Source of the DNA: Siderastrea radians
Lineage: Eukaryota; Cnidaria; Anthozoa; Scleractinia; Rhizangiidae
Length of the DNA stretch: 64,000 nt
Reading direction: 5' to 3'
Assembly: GCA_964017195.1 (NCBI GenBank)
Contig: OZ024890.1
Location: forward strand, 22,443,201 to 22,507,200
Below the pieces are notes generated by a model. The model had not been told where the DNA came from and did no database searches. It worked only from the letters and a program-made list of their open reading frames with translations. How positions within the stretch are numbered: the stretch's first letter is position 1; each line of letters opens with the position of its first letter. Both the position numbers and the translations under genes were made by a program. Positions 50,397 to 58,661 of the stretch are shown piece by piece.

Positions 50397-50867
50397 CAAA
50401 ATGGTACCGAACGCATTTTTCCATTTGATGAAACCTATATGTTTTTATTTCATGTGGTACCGAATGCATTTTCCGTCACGTGACTCCGTCATGGCAATAG
50501 AATCCTCGGCATGACAAAGTATTTGATTGGCTTGCGTAGCAAGACATTCAAAGACGAAGTCACGGGGATGGAGGATTCGTCATTGCAAAAGGCGCCTAGG
50601 TGGGAAGAGCTCGAAGAGCGATGGGCGCCTATTATGTGATGGTATTATGTGATGGTATTATTTTATGGAAATCTATATGTTTTATCCAACGCATTATTCC
50701 GTCACGTGACGCCAGACTGCAGGAAGTTTAAAATTCTCGGAAAACAGGAAGTCATACCGAGAAACAAGTCTGGACATGTCTGGTGAAAACAGGAAGTTTA
50801 TGATGAAATGGGACTTTCCCGATGAGTCATCAGATTGTCATGTAATATCAGATGAACTTGTATTTGA

Positions 50868-50970
50868 AGTAAAGTTTGTCAGTAAAGTTTGTCAGTAAAG
50901 TTTGTCAGTAAAGTTTGTCAGTAAAGTTTGTCAGTAAAGTTTGTCAGTAAAGTTTGTCAGTAAAGTTTGT
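50868..50970. repeat. 13-bp tandem repeat AGTAAAGTTTGTC, seven full copies plus one of 12 bp
   Basis: Seven identical, uninterrupted units run from 50868 to 50958, followed by a 12-base partial unit. It lies between the terminal hairpins and the polymerase gene. Confidence 0.95.
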
Positions 50971-51013
50971 AGTAAACAGAAAAGTAGACTGTGCTTACGG
51001 AACTTGTATGGAG

Positions 51014-51198
51014 ACCGACACAGCTGTGGCGTGACGTCATCACTGATAGCTATTGTGTCAATGGGTTTAAATAATATTAAGCCACAAAACGCCACAGCTG
51101 TGGCGTGACGTCATTACTAATAGCTATTGTGTCAATGACATGAGACTATCGTATGATCTCGGTCAACCGCAAAACGCCACAGCTGTGGCGTGACGTCA
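51014..51198. promoter_or_regulatory. Three copies of palindrome CGCCACAGCTGTGGCG joined to TGACGTCA
   Basis: The palindrome is complete at 51090-51105 and 51175-51190 and has one altered half at about 51016-51031. Each copy is followed directly by TGACGTCA (51032, 51106 and 51191), the CREB/ATF site; the first two are followed by a shared 'atagctattgtgtcaatg' block. The spacing is 74 and 85 bases. It could be an origin, enhancer or binding array. The role is inferred from position and symmetry only. Confidence 0.75.
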
Positions 51199-51367
51199 CA
51201 TCTTCAGATTGCATAATGTCCGTAAGAGAAACTGTTGATTCCATCGTTTGCTATATATCGTTTATCGTCGAAACAGCTGAGTGACACTTTGTTTATTTCA
51301 TAACTTCCAAGTTGATGTTTGCTGCTTCGAATAGTTTTCATAGTATGATGTATTTGTTTGTTATTAA

Positions 51368-54300
51368 TTAATACATTTTTATAATTTCATGTTTGATATT
51401 GTTCTTTATTATGTTCTTCTTGATTCCCTTGGCTGTTTTCCCTACTTTCTTGTTGTCTTTTATGTAGCTATACATTTTTGATCGCAAACCGACGAATTCT
51501 GTTATTGGAATTCCAGCTGCTTCATCTTTGAATTTGCCAATTACCTTTTTATTTGTCTTATCGAAATACGGAGAGCTTTCTGGATAGTCGCTGTTGTCAA
51601 ATCGATCTTTGTCATTCCAAAAGTCTTGGTACACATCTTCAGCTTCAATCTCATATGTTAATGAGTCTGTGTCTGTGAATAATAATTTGGCTTTGTTACC
51701 ATACTTTTCTTTTATGTAGTTATAATGAAAATCATACATCAATGTCTTGCTCAGATCTAGAATACACATTCCTACATATGCCGGCCTGTTTAAAGTGAGC
51801 GTTTCCTTTATTTTATGTACAGCAACTAGATTTTCGTTGAATATCTTACTGCTTACATAAGTAGGTTTAGAAGCCATCTTCAATAGTTTCTTTTCATCAG
51901 TCACAAGTCTGACATCAACTCTCTTTCTTATGTTTTCCATAGTTTTACCAAATACTGAGTTATTCATAAGTTTGAAGAAATCTTTTTCGAATGAATTTTT
52001 CGCTTGAGTACGTTTCAGTGTATTGAATTGAATGTATTGTTTGAGCCAAGGTGACTGATTGAATTCTAACACTCGATGGACTTTATTCACTTTCAATCCA
52101 AGATCAAGATACAACTGCAGGTTTCTGTAATGCAGAACATATTTTTCTTTATTGCTTAATGTAGGGATCAGTTTGTGTACTAGTCCTGTCGATATATTGT
52201 ATTTTGTAGCTATTGTTTTACAATACTCAGACAGCATATCTTTATTAACACAAACTCTCTCGGCGGCTAATGGGTAGTCATTATGAAGGTCATGCAACTC
52301 TTTCGGGTATTCTAAATCGACTTCTATTAACAATCCTTTATTACTGTCTTCATTATACTGAGCTAAATTGATTTTATTAATCTGCTTTTCCGTCAACCAT
52401 TTGAAACCGCCAGTAGGGAGATATTGGCTCATAGCCCAACCGTATAAATTATTAGCATCAAGATACATAATGTACTTTGACGGCTCTTTCTCATCATATT
52501 CACTCATGTACTTGTTATTCGCTTTTCCATATCGATTGGCAATATAACTGATCCCACCACGCATGCCTTTTTCAATGAATTGAAACATATCTATGTCTGT
52601 CATTAGTTCCAATTGAATATTAGTCATCTTCATCATGGCGTCCCAACTCAAACCAGGGCTAGTGAAATAGTGGCATGGGTCTAATTTGTAATACTGAAGA
52701 CATGTTTTGCGAAAGTTTTCAAACACGTCGGCTAATAAAAGGATATCAGACTTAAGATATAAATTATGGTATTCACCCATTGTTTGTAATTGAAATGTAT
52801 TCCACACTTTCTGAGCATGACAATAATCTTCATCTGAAATATGCTCATTATTCATATTACTATAAAAGTCTTCTTTTGTTGGCAGTTTTTCATTGAATTT
52901 ATCGAAACTGTCCATGTAGTCGTAAGGGTATACTCCTTTTCTTGCCATCAGATCCAGCTTTTTACCTTTGAACTTTTTGGAGGTATATATTAGATTATCA
53001 TAATTTGGTGTTATACATGCTTTAACACTATTTTTACAATTTATACATTCACCACATGGGAAGCTTGTTTTATGTTGTATTATACGACCTTCACTATTGA
53101 TACTTCGTTTTATACACTTACCGGGGTTACACGTATCACATTTCCCACATTTCGTCATATTCTTAACGAGGTTTTCCAAACTAGAGCTCATGAATTGGAA
53201 ACTATCAATGAAGGTAAGATGATTACCAAGCATAAAAGCCATATACTTCTCCATATTGTTTGGAATTGCATTTATGTCCATTTTAATCTCTTTTTCGTTT
53301 TTGGTGTATGTATTATTCTTAACAATAGCTCCAATTTCTTGCATAATGAAATGACTGTCATAACCTCTCAAATTATGGAATATAACAGGAATTTTTATTT
53401 CTTTTGGATTTATTCTGAGTTTCAGATTACATTCTTGGTGAGCTGAGCCTCTGTATTGACCAGTAATATGACAATGATCTCTGACTCGAATGTCTTTCTC
53501 AGTGTATTTTTTATCGCATATATGACATTCTTTTGCTTTTTCAAATTCCTGTTCATTCTCTTTTGTCATTCTCAATGGTTTATTGAAATGTTTTTTCATT
53601 ACTTTTTTGCAGTATTTAACTTCTTCTAAAATATTTTCCATGAATTTATAAACAGCCTTTTCACCCCTATATATTTGTATTGGTTTTGTATATTTGTCGT
53701 CATAACAACAAACCACTTTATAACCATATCCACAGTCTGTATGCCTTTGGTAAGCTTCGGTGTATGATTTATTACCGTCTTGTTGACATCCATGAATCTT
53801 CTCTGTTATAGCCTCAAAATCAGCATAAATGACAAATGGCACAGGTTGCTGTTTATGGAAGTTGTTGAATTTCAGTATGTTATTGTCTTTGTCAGGCATT
53901 TTTATTGCTTGAGTACCGTTCACTTGAATGCAATTGTCTTTATGATTATTTAATACCCTGTCGGAACTGAAACATTGCAGGCAGTGCATACAAAAGTGTT
54001 TCCTATGTTCGTGTTTTGTTTGGTTATACATGAATTTGTTGAAATCCTTTATCAGAACATAATGCTTGTTTTCATTTTTAGTTACCAGAAGTAGTTCCAT
54101 ATGATCTTCATACTTTTCTTTGGAAACATAGATGGGATATGGCTCTTTGTTTTCGTATCCGAATACGCTTATATTGATACTGTTTTGCTTCTCAATTTTG
54201 TTATAATGTTTGACACTTACTGGAAAATCAATGTTTGAATAATCTAACTTTTCAACGTATTGTTTGTCTGTCTTTTTTATTCTTTGAGGATATTTCTCTT

Positions 54301-55141
54301 GTGGGTTTAAGTGCCGGATATGACACCATCTGAAACATTCATTATCTTCATTTTTCATGTTAATTAGTCCCTTAGCACTATTTCGCAGTTCAGAAGGCAG
54401 TTGGATATATGAGGATCCTTTCATGGGCTTGTATTTGACAATGTTGAGGTAATGGCTATCAACAGATTGGACTGTCCATCCTGAACCTTCTGATATCCAC
54501 TGGGAGATCTGGTTTAAGATATTTTGTTTAGACATTTGTAATGCTTCATTGATTTCTGTATAGTTAATAATTGTTTGAGGTTTACTATTGAAATATGCTG
54601 ACTTTTCAACTATTTCACCATCAGAAATTTTGCTAAATGTGACTTTCAATGTTTCAACGTATTTCAAGCCTTTCATTTCATTCAACAAAGTTATTACACG
54701 ATGTTCTATAGCGTTTCTTGTGTTTTGCATTTGGGTTAAGGGGTCTTTATTGTTTTTGATGCTGATTTCATAAGACTTAGTGTAACCTTTTAAGGCTTTG
54801 TCTGTTTGTTCTATTTTGGTTCTTGGTGTTGGAACCGGTTTTTTAACTGCATGTTGTTTAGTTCTTGGTGCTGGAACTGGTTTATAATTATCTCTGAATT
54901 CTGGAGGTGGAAGAATGATGTTTTCTTCATATTCTTTAGCCATCTGTTTGACACTCTTGCGAGGTGTTGGTACAGGTGGTCTTGGTTTATAAGTCCTTTG
55001 TGTTGAAACTGGTTTGGTATCATCTGCTATGATGATTTCAGGCTTCCTTTTCTTTTGATTCAGAAGCAATTTGATAAGCTGTGATTTGCTGAGTTTCTTC
55101 AAACTAGCTTTGTTCATATTTATATGATTATATTTTTCCAT
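51368..55141 (-). CDS. Protein-primed DNA polymerase B (Polinton type)
   Basis: The frame is 1257 codons from the ATG at 55141, which follows a TATATATATATA run; a further 14 codons upstream are open but lack an ATG. In order: a Pro-rich N-terminus with three PVPxPR motifs (about 56-61, 88-93, 102-107), a C2H2-like finger (384-404), exonuclease motif I YADFEAI (D441, E443), an endonuclease-VII-like Cys/His cluster (539-571), exonuclease II NLRGYDSHF (about 590-598), a Cys cluster (665-709), exonuclease III YLKSDILLLAD (about 795-805), palm motif A DANNLYGW (D895), motif B KLMNNSVFGKT (about 1057-1067) and motif C DTDS (1157-1160). All catalytic acidic residues are present, so it appears functional. 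The family copies linear DNA using a terminal protein primer. The usual length is 1000-1300 residues. Confidence 0.93.
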   Translation of the reverse strand: MEKYNHINMNKASLKKLSKSQLIKLLLNQKKRKPEIIIADDTKPVSTQRTYKPRPPVPTPRKSVKQMAKEYEENIILPPPEFRDNYKPVPAPRTKQHAVKKPVPTPRTKIEQTDKALKGYTKSYEISIKNNKDPLTQMQNTRNAIEHRVITLLNEMKGLKYVETLKVTFSKISDGEIVEKSAYFNSKPQTIINYTEINEALQMSKQNILNQISQWISEGSGWTVQSVDSHYLNIVKYKPMKGSSYIQLPSELRNSAKGLINMKNEDNECFRWCHIRHLNPQEKYPQRIKKTDKQYVEKLDYSNIDFPVSVKHYNKIEKQNSINISVFGYENKEPYPIYVSKEKYEDHMELLLVTKNENKHYVLIKDFNKFMYNQTKHEHRKHFCMHCLQCFSSDRVLNNHKDNCIQVNGTQAIKMPDKDNNILKFNNFHKQQPVPFVIYADFEAITEKIHGCQQDGNKSYTEAYQRHTDCGYGYKVVCCYDDKYTKPIQIYRGEKAVYKFMENILEEVKYCKKVMKKHFNKPLRMTKENEQEFEKAKECHICDKKYTEKDIRVRDHCHITGQYRGSAHQECNLKLRINPKEIKIPVIFHNLRGYDSHFIMQEIGAIVKNNTYTKNEKEIKMDINAIPNNMEKYMAFMLGNHLTFIDSFQFMSSSLENLVKNMTKCGKCDTCNPGKCIKRSINSEGRIIQHKTSFPCGECINCKNSVKACITPNYDNLIYTSKKFKGKKLDLMARKGVYPYDYMDSFDKFNEKLPTKEDFYSNMNNEHISDEDYCHAQKVWNTFQLQTMGEYHNLYLKSDILLLADVFENFRKTCLQYYKLDPCHYFTSPGLSWDAMMKMTNIQLELMTDIDMFQFIEKGMRGGISYIANRYGKANNKYMSEYDEKEPSKYIMYLDANNLYGWAMSQYLPTGGFKWLTEKQINKINLAQYNEDSNKGLLIEVDLEYPKELHDLHNDYPLAAERVCVNKDMLSEYCKTIATKYNISTGLVHKLIPTLSNKEKYVLHYRNLQLYLDLGLKVNKVHRVLEFNQSPWLKQYIQFNTLKRTQAKNSFEKDFFKLMNNSVFGKTMENIRKRVDVRLVTDEKKLLKMASKPTYVSSKIFNENLVAVHKIKETLTLNRPAYVGMCILDLSKTLMYDFHYNYIKEKYGNKAKLLFTDTDSLTYEIEAEDVYQDFWNDKDRFDNSDYPESSPYFDKTNKKVIGKFKDEAAGIPITEFVGLRSKMYSYIKDNKKVGKTAKGIKKNIIKNNIKHEIIKMY

Positions 55142-55259
55142 TCTATATATATATACTATAGATATTCTTTTAAGTGTTTTCAATTAGTCCGTTTAAATAT
55201 TGCCAATAATTCAAATGATCCAAAACATAGGATCCCTTGAACTATATGAAAAAAGATTA

Positions 55260-55505
55260 TCATGGATTTAGTATCCGTGTTATTTCATTCCTTACCTCTT
55301 TAATATTGATTTCATGGACATTTTTAATGTGCTTTTTTGTTTTCAAATGACAGGATTTTCCAGCTAGCGTGTAGTTACGTCCCGTCTTACATATATCACA
55401 ATACCACTCTTTATTTAGCATGTACGTTGTTTTGTGGTTTTTTCTTTCCTCAGCGGTGAATACTTTAGGTCTACCTCGACCTCTCTTAACATTCTGATTC
55501 TCCAT
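55260..55505 (-). CDS. Small AT-hook/zinc-finger protein (81 aa)
   Basis: The N-terminus carries an AT-hook-like RGRGRPK (about residues 8-14), followed by a Cys2/His2-type element CDIC...H...H (C35, C38, then His at about 53 and 59). Small proteins of this pattern occur in large DNA viruses and related elements and probably bind DNA; the function here is inferred. The ATG at 55505 is preceded by a TATATA stretch. The gene sits between the polymerase and the BRO-N gene, on the same strand. Confidence 0.7.
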   Translation of the reverse strand: MENQNVKRGRGRPKVFTAEERKNHKTTYMLNKEWYCDICKTGRNYTLAGKSCHLKTKKHIKNVHEINIKEVRNEITRILNP

Positions 55506-55521
55506 ATATAATCTATATATA

Positions 55522-56331
55522 TTATTTTCTCTTTATATGTATGTAATTCGAATGATTCTTTAATGTTTCTGTTGACTTGAATTTTCTGGAACAATGATTG
55601 CATTTTATCCTAACTCCATCAAAATAATGGATAATTTCTTTTATAATCTCATCATAATCATTACTAACCAACACTTTGAAATTGTTATTTCCACATTCTT
55701 GTAACATTATTTGTTGTTCATCTGATAATTTTCCATTTCCAGATGGAGATTTAAATTCAATCGCGAAACCTGAATACCTCATATGTAAATTCTGTATGAT
55801 TAGATCAGGAGATCCTTTTTGATAACCCATATTATAAGATCTTAATCTCATATTACTATTTATTTGGTTTTCACCTAATGTTGCATTTAAAAGTGCTTTT
55901 GGATAATTGTTTCTTATAAAGTTAACCACTTTTTTATGTAAGTCATACTCTGACTGTATATTAAAAGTTAACATTTTAAAGGGTTTGTGGTTATATTCAT
56001 ACCGTCCATTTTTTCTGATTGATGGTAAAACATCTTTTGTGACCCATCGTTTGAATTCCTTTGCTTTATCCATATCAGATCTCAAAATGAGGCTATACAG
56101 TCCGGATTCATTTATATAAATCACATGGTTATTTTTTAGGGGGAACGATTCGTTCCCCCAAGATTTGAGGTCGTTTAATGTAATTTTATCTTCCAAATCA
56201 ACATGATCACGAATAGCTTTACGAGTATTTGTATACTTTAAGATGTTAGCAACAATCTTAGCACGAAACCAAATATCATCATCCTTTTTGATAATATTCA
56301 GTTTTTTTCCTTCATAAATGAAATTTTCCAT
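55522..56331 (-). CDS. BRO-N / VRR-NUC / C2H2 fusion protein (269 aa)
   Basis: Residues 1-112 resemble BRO-N, a DNA-binding domain common in insect viruses and phages (WFRAKIVANILKYTN, ESGLYSLILRSDMDKAKEFKRWVTKDVLPSIRKNG). Residues about 130-235 carry the PD-(D/E)xK nuclease pattern of VRR-NUC: SPDLII (D176), FAIEFKSPSG (E192, K194) and a conserved Gln in DEQQ (206). Residues 244-265 are a C2H2 finger (CNHCSRKF...H...H). The expected activity is DNA cleavage, perhaps Holliday-junction or repair type, but this is inferred. BRO-N with various nuclease partners is known in large DNA viruses; within a Polinton I consider it accessory. The ATG at 56331 follows an AT-rich TATA-like stretch. Confidence 0.78.
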   Translation of the reverse strand: MENFIYEGKKLNIIKKDDDIWFRAKIVANILKYTNTRKAIRDHVDLEDKITLNDLKSWGNESFPLKNNHVIYINESGLYSLILRSDMDKAKEFKRWVTKDVLPSIRKNGRYEYNHKPFKMLTFNIQSEYDLHKKVVNFIRNNYPKALLNATLGENQINSNMRLRSYNMGYQKGSPDLIIQNLHMRYSGFAIEFKSPSGNGKLSDEQQIMLQECGNNNFKVLVSNDYDEIIKEIIHYFDGVRIKCNHCSRKFKSTETLKNHSNYIHIKRK

Positions 56332-56464
56332 ATTATATACTATATTATTTTATGTTTAAATAAGATCGCCAGAAACAATTATATTTTTGGCTACCAAAAG
56401 CAAAAGACAGTATATACTGTATCGATTGATATAATATATATTAGATAATTCTCTTTAAACCATT

Positions 56465-57505
56465 TTATATATCCTTCAAGTCCTTGAACGGTATCCAACT
56501 GTTAAATTCATCACTATACCCCTTCCACTTCACCAAAGCTTGCTTCTTTTTATAATCTCTCCGAATGACTTTATCAATTCTGAATACCTCTTGTTTTGCT
56601 TTTAATAATTCAGGTTCATAGAAACTCCCTTGAATGTCTTCATCTCTGAGATCCTTTAGTTTGTATGTGATTGGATTTGTATGTTGTATTTCATTAACTG
56701 TGAAAATTTCCTCAGACCAATTTGGGGTATATCCTTTATCAAACACATTCCGTTTGTACTTGCTTATCCTAACCTTATCACCAACTTTGAACTTTGGTTT
56801 TTGTCTTGATGTTTCCATATCACCATACAGATTAAAGTAGACAGTTCCTTCATTCTTCTTTTTGCTTGCTTCTGCAGGTGTCATCTTTATGCTGGAATGT
56901 CTGGTATTGTTATACTGTTTCACTAATTTAGGTAACATGTCAAGATACTGTGTATTACCTTGAACAGTAAACTGTTTCCACATTTTGGTTTTGATTGTTC
57001 TGTTCCATCTTTCACAAACGGACGACTTTTCCTCATTTTCGGTTGAGTACAATGTTATTTTATTCTTATCAAGTAGTTCCTTAACATGTTTGTTGTAATA
57101 CTCTTTGCCTTTGTCTGTCCAAAGATATTGTGGTTTACGCCCCTCTTTGAATATTGTTTTGAAAGCATTCATAACGGTTTCACCCTTTTTATCTTTTAAT
57201 GGGACGATCCAACCGTATTTAGAGAATACATCTAAAACCATAAGAAGATATCTGTAGCCAGCGTTCCATCGACTGAATTTTTGCATCTCAACGATATCTG
57301 AACGCCATGTCTCGTCAATATGGTTTACAATTACCCGCCGCCGGGTGAAGTTACGCTTTATCGGTTTATGTAATTCATCAGCTAATTTTTCTTGCCAGTT
57401 TTCTTCACTCGACGGCCTTTCCCGTTTTTTGTCTTCCTTTGTTTTGTTACACCAAGACCTAGTTTCTGCTTTGTGTTGATTAGAAATCGTGCTGTTTGCC
57501 CCCAT
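56465..57505 (-). CDS. Integrase (rve/DDE) with C-terminal chromodomain
   Basis: The frame is 346 codons from an ATG at 57505. The RNase-H-fold core has D70 (SDIVEM), D131 (WTDKGKEY) and E165 (VCERWNRT). An SH3-like segment (KFKVGDKVRISKYK) follows at about 238-251, and a chromodomain at about 306-346 (IDKVIRR, ALVKWKGYSDEFNSWIP). The enzyme inserts the linear element into chromatin, making 6-bp duplications in this family. The first ~30 residues overlap the PLA2-like gene in another frame and look unlike conserved integrase sequence. The HHCC zinc domain is absent from this frame. The slippery heptamer at 57424-57430 would connect the PLA2 frame to this one by -1 shift, so translation may start upstream and not at 57505. 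Confidence 0.9.
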   Translation of the reverse strand: MGANSTISNQHKAETRSWCNKTKEDKKRERPSSEENWQEKLADELHKPIKRNFTRRRVIVNHIDETWRSDIVEMQKFSRWNAGYRYLLMVLDVFSKYGWIVPLKDKKGETVMNAFKTIFKEGRKPQYLWTDKGKEYYNKHVKELLDKNKITLYSTENEEKSSVCERWNRTIKTKMWKQFTVQGNTQYLDMLPKLVKQYNNTRHSSIKMTPAEASKKKNEGTVYFNLYGDMETSRQKPKFKVGDKVRISKYKRNVFDKGYTPNWSEEIFTVNEIQHTNPITYKLKDLRDEDIQGSFYEPELLKAKQEVFRIDKVIRRDYKKKQALVKWKGYSDEFNSWIPFKDLKDI

Positions 57506-58080
57506 TTTGGCATCTGTCCATAAGGTATTTCATGCAATGACTTGACCATTTGTTTGTCACATTCAACCTTGTTTTTCCCCATGTCATAACAAATATCATG
57601 ATGAGCTGCTATTTCATCGACCTTGTTGAGAGGTTTTACATTCCATTTGGTTACCTTGCCAGTATTTTTATCGTACTGAAGCTGCTCTTCCAGCGGATTA
57701 TACGGACCTAAATATTTATACTTACCTGGAGTGAATCCAGCTTTTGGTCTTGGTAATTTACCAATCAGTTTATGTATATCAACACCAGCGCCATCAAGAT
57801 CCTTTCTGTCGGTTTTATACTTTCTATTTGGTCTGATTTTAGTAGATAATTGATGAAGAGCTTGACTTCCGACATTTTGAATCATTGGATTCAACTTATC
57901 CAGAGCATAATCGATAGCCTTTTTCTGCAGTTTTGGGTTTCTCAAGGCTTCTGATCCATAATATCTCCCCATTTCAACAGCCTTTTTTCCCAGCCAAGGA
58001 ATACCGTGGTGAATCAATAAATCAGTACCAGTCGATGCTACTGTATCTAGTAAGCCCGCCCCTTTCGACGGGCTGACCCG
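57382..58080 (-). CDS. Phospholipase A2-like protein (parvovirus VP1-type fold), no own upstream ATG
   Basis: The frame is open from 58104 to the TAG at 57382-57384. The PLA2 signature is YLGPYNP (calcium loop), then HHDICYD (catalytic His-Asp) and a downstream Asp in ECDKQM, as in virion-borne PLA2 domains of parvoviruses, which help breach endosomal membranes. The first ATG lies well inside the conserved N-terminal linker (VEMGRYYG). Before it the frame overlaps the zinc-ribbon ORF at 58047-58235, with a slippery heptamer at the overlap. Expression as a -1 frameshift extension of that ORF is therefore likely. The C-terminus is very basic (KNGKGRRVKKTGKK). Confidence 0.8.
   Translation of the reverse strand, partial: RVSPSKGAGLLDTVASTGTDLLIHHGIPWLGKKAVEMGRYYGSEALRNPKLQKKAIDYALDKLNPMIQNVGSQALHQLSTKIRPNRKYKTDRKDLDGAGVDIHKLIGKLPRPKAGFTPGKYKYLGPYNPLEEQLQYDKNTGKVTKWNVKPLNKVDEIAAHHDICYDMGKNKVECDKQMVKSLHEIPYGQMPKWGQTARFLINTKQKLGLGVTKQRKTKNGKGRRVKKTGKKN
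57424..57430 (-). promoter_or_regulatory. Candidate -1 frameshift site A AAA AAC between PLA2 and integrase
   Basis: In the PLA2 frame the codons read ACA AAA AAC GGG, so A_AAA_AAC is in the canonical phase (X_XXY_YYZ). A -1 shift leads directly into the integrase frame. The PLA2 frame ends 42 bases downstream of it. I see no strong hairpin 5-9 bases downstream; a short ACCCG/CGGGT hairpin lies about 80 bases away. Confidence 0.6.
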
Positions 58081-58235
58081 TTTCCCTGGTTTTGTTTCAC
58101 AAATTTAGTTTTGGTGATTCCACATTGAGAGCATTTACATTTAAGCATAAGCCTCCCATTTTTAGCCTTTTCATATCGTTCACTCCCAGGTACACATTCT
58201 GTTACCTTTTTCTGTTTCACGCAATATGATCTCAT
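58047..58235 (-). CDS. Zinc-ribbon-like small protein (62 aa), upstream partner of PLA2
   Basis: The N-terminal ~45 residues carry SYCVKQKKVTECVPG and then CKCSQCGITKTKFV, a Cys pattern like the DUF5679-type zinc ribbons of large DNA viruses. The same domain, about 80% alike, starts the gene at 58648. The short tail ends at TAG (58047-58049). The slippery site at 58086-58080 lies in the tail, so the unshifted product is a free zinc-ribbon protein and the shifted product carries the PLA2 domain. The ATG at 58235 follows a TCTAA...ATATAT upstream motif. Confidence 0.75.
   Translation of the reverse strand: MRSYCVKQKKVTECVPGSERYEKAKNGRLMLKCKCSQCGITKTKFVKQNQGNGSARRKGRAY
58053..58086 (-). promoter_or_regulatory. 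Candidate -1 frameshift signal: G GGA AAC plus GC-rich hairpin
   Basis: In the 62-codon ORF the codons read CAG GGA AAC, so G_GGA_AAC (58086-58080) is in canonical phase. A -1 shift enters the PLA2 frame. After a 5-base spacer, AGCCCG (58074-58069) can pair with CGGGCT (58058-58053) around a 10-base loop. This GC-rich stem stands out in AT-rich surroundings. The arrangement matches known retroviral frameshift signals. Confidence 0.7.
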
Positions 58236-58246
58236 ATATAATATGA

Positions 58247-58648
58247 TTAGATTAGATTATATACGTTCTCATATTTACCAGTTTTTGGATTTTTCACCAA
58301 ACGCATGACAGTACCCTTCTTTGGTTTAGTCCAGAATTTCTTGCTTGTTATACCAGTTTGTCCTGTGAAAGCACCTTTCAATATATCACCAGACCAATAT
58401 CTGTCAAATACATGGTTGGCTGATGGAATTACTTTGCGAGTTATTTGTTCGGCTATTTTGGCTGCCTCGAAAGCTTTACCTAATGGATTTTCACCTCCCT
58501 TTTGGCTTTTGACGAATTTCGTCTTAGTAATACCACATTCACCACAAATACATTTCATCATAAGTCTGTTATTTTTGGCTCTCACATATCGTTCACTCCC
58601 AGGTACACATTCTGTGACCTTCTTTTGTTTCACGCAATAAGATTTCAT
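58247..58648 (-). CDS. Zinc-ribbon head protein with separate C-terminal domain (133 aa)
   Basis: Residues 1-47 repeat the zinc-ribbon domain of the 62-aa gene (SYCVKQKKVTECVPGSERY, CGECGITKTKFV). The rest (about 50-133) is a different basic domain with FDRYWSGDILKGAF and a Lys-rich end; I do not recognise it. The domain repetition suggests the zinc ribbon is a module that brings different cargo to the same place, possibly the virion, which is inference. The ATG at 58648 is preceded by ATATATAT. Confidence 0.7.
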   Translation of the reverse strand: MKSYCVKQKKVTECVPGSERYVRAKNNRLMMKCICGECGITKTKFVKSQKGGENPLGKAFEAAKIAEQITRKVIPSANHVFDRYWSGDILKGAFTGQTGITSKKFWTKPKKGTVMRLVKNPKTGKYENVYNLI

Positions 58649-58661
58649 ATATATAACTTGA

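Noticed and set aside
53072..55006. Plus-strand ORFs inside the polymerase gene
   Set aside because: They are shadows of the polymerase coding strand; the repeated WCWNR pattern is the antisense of the PVPxPR motifs.
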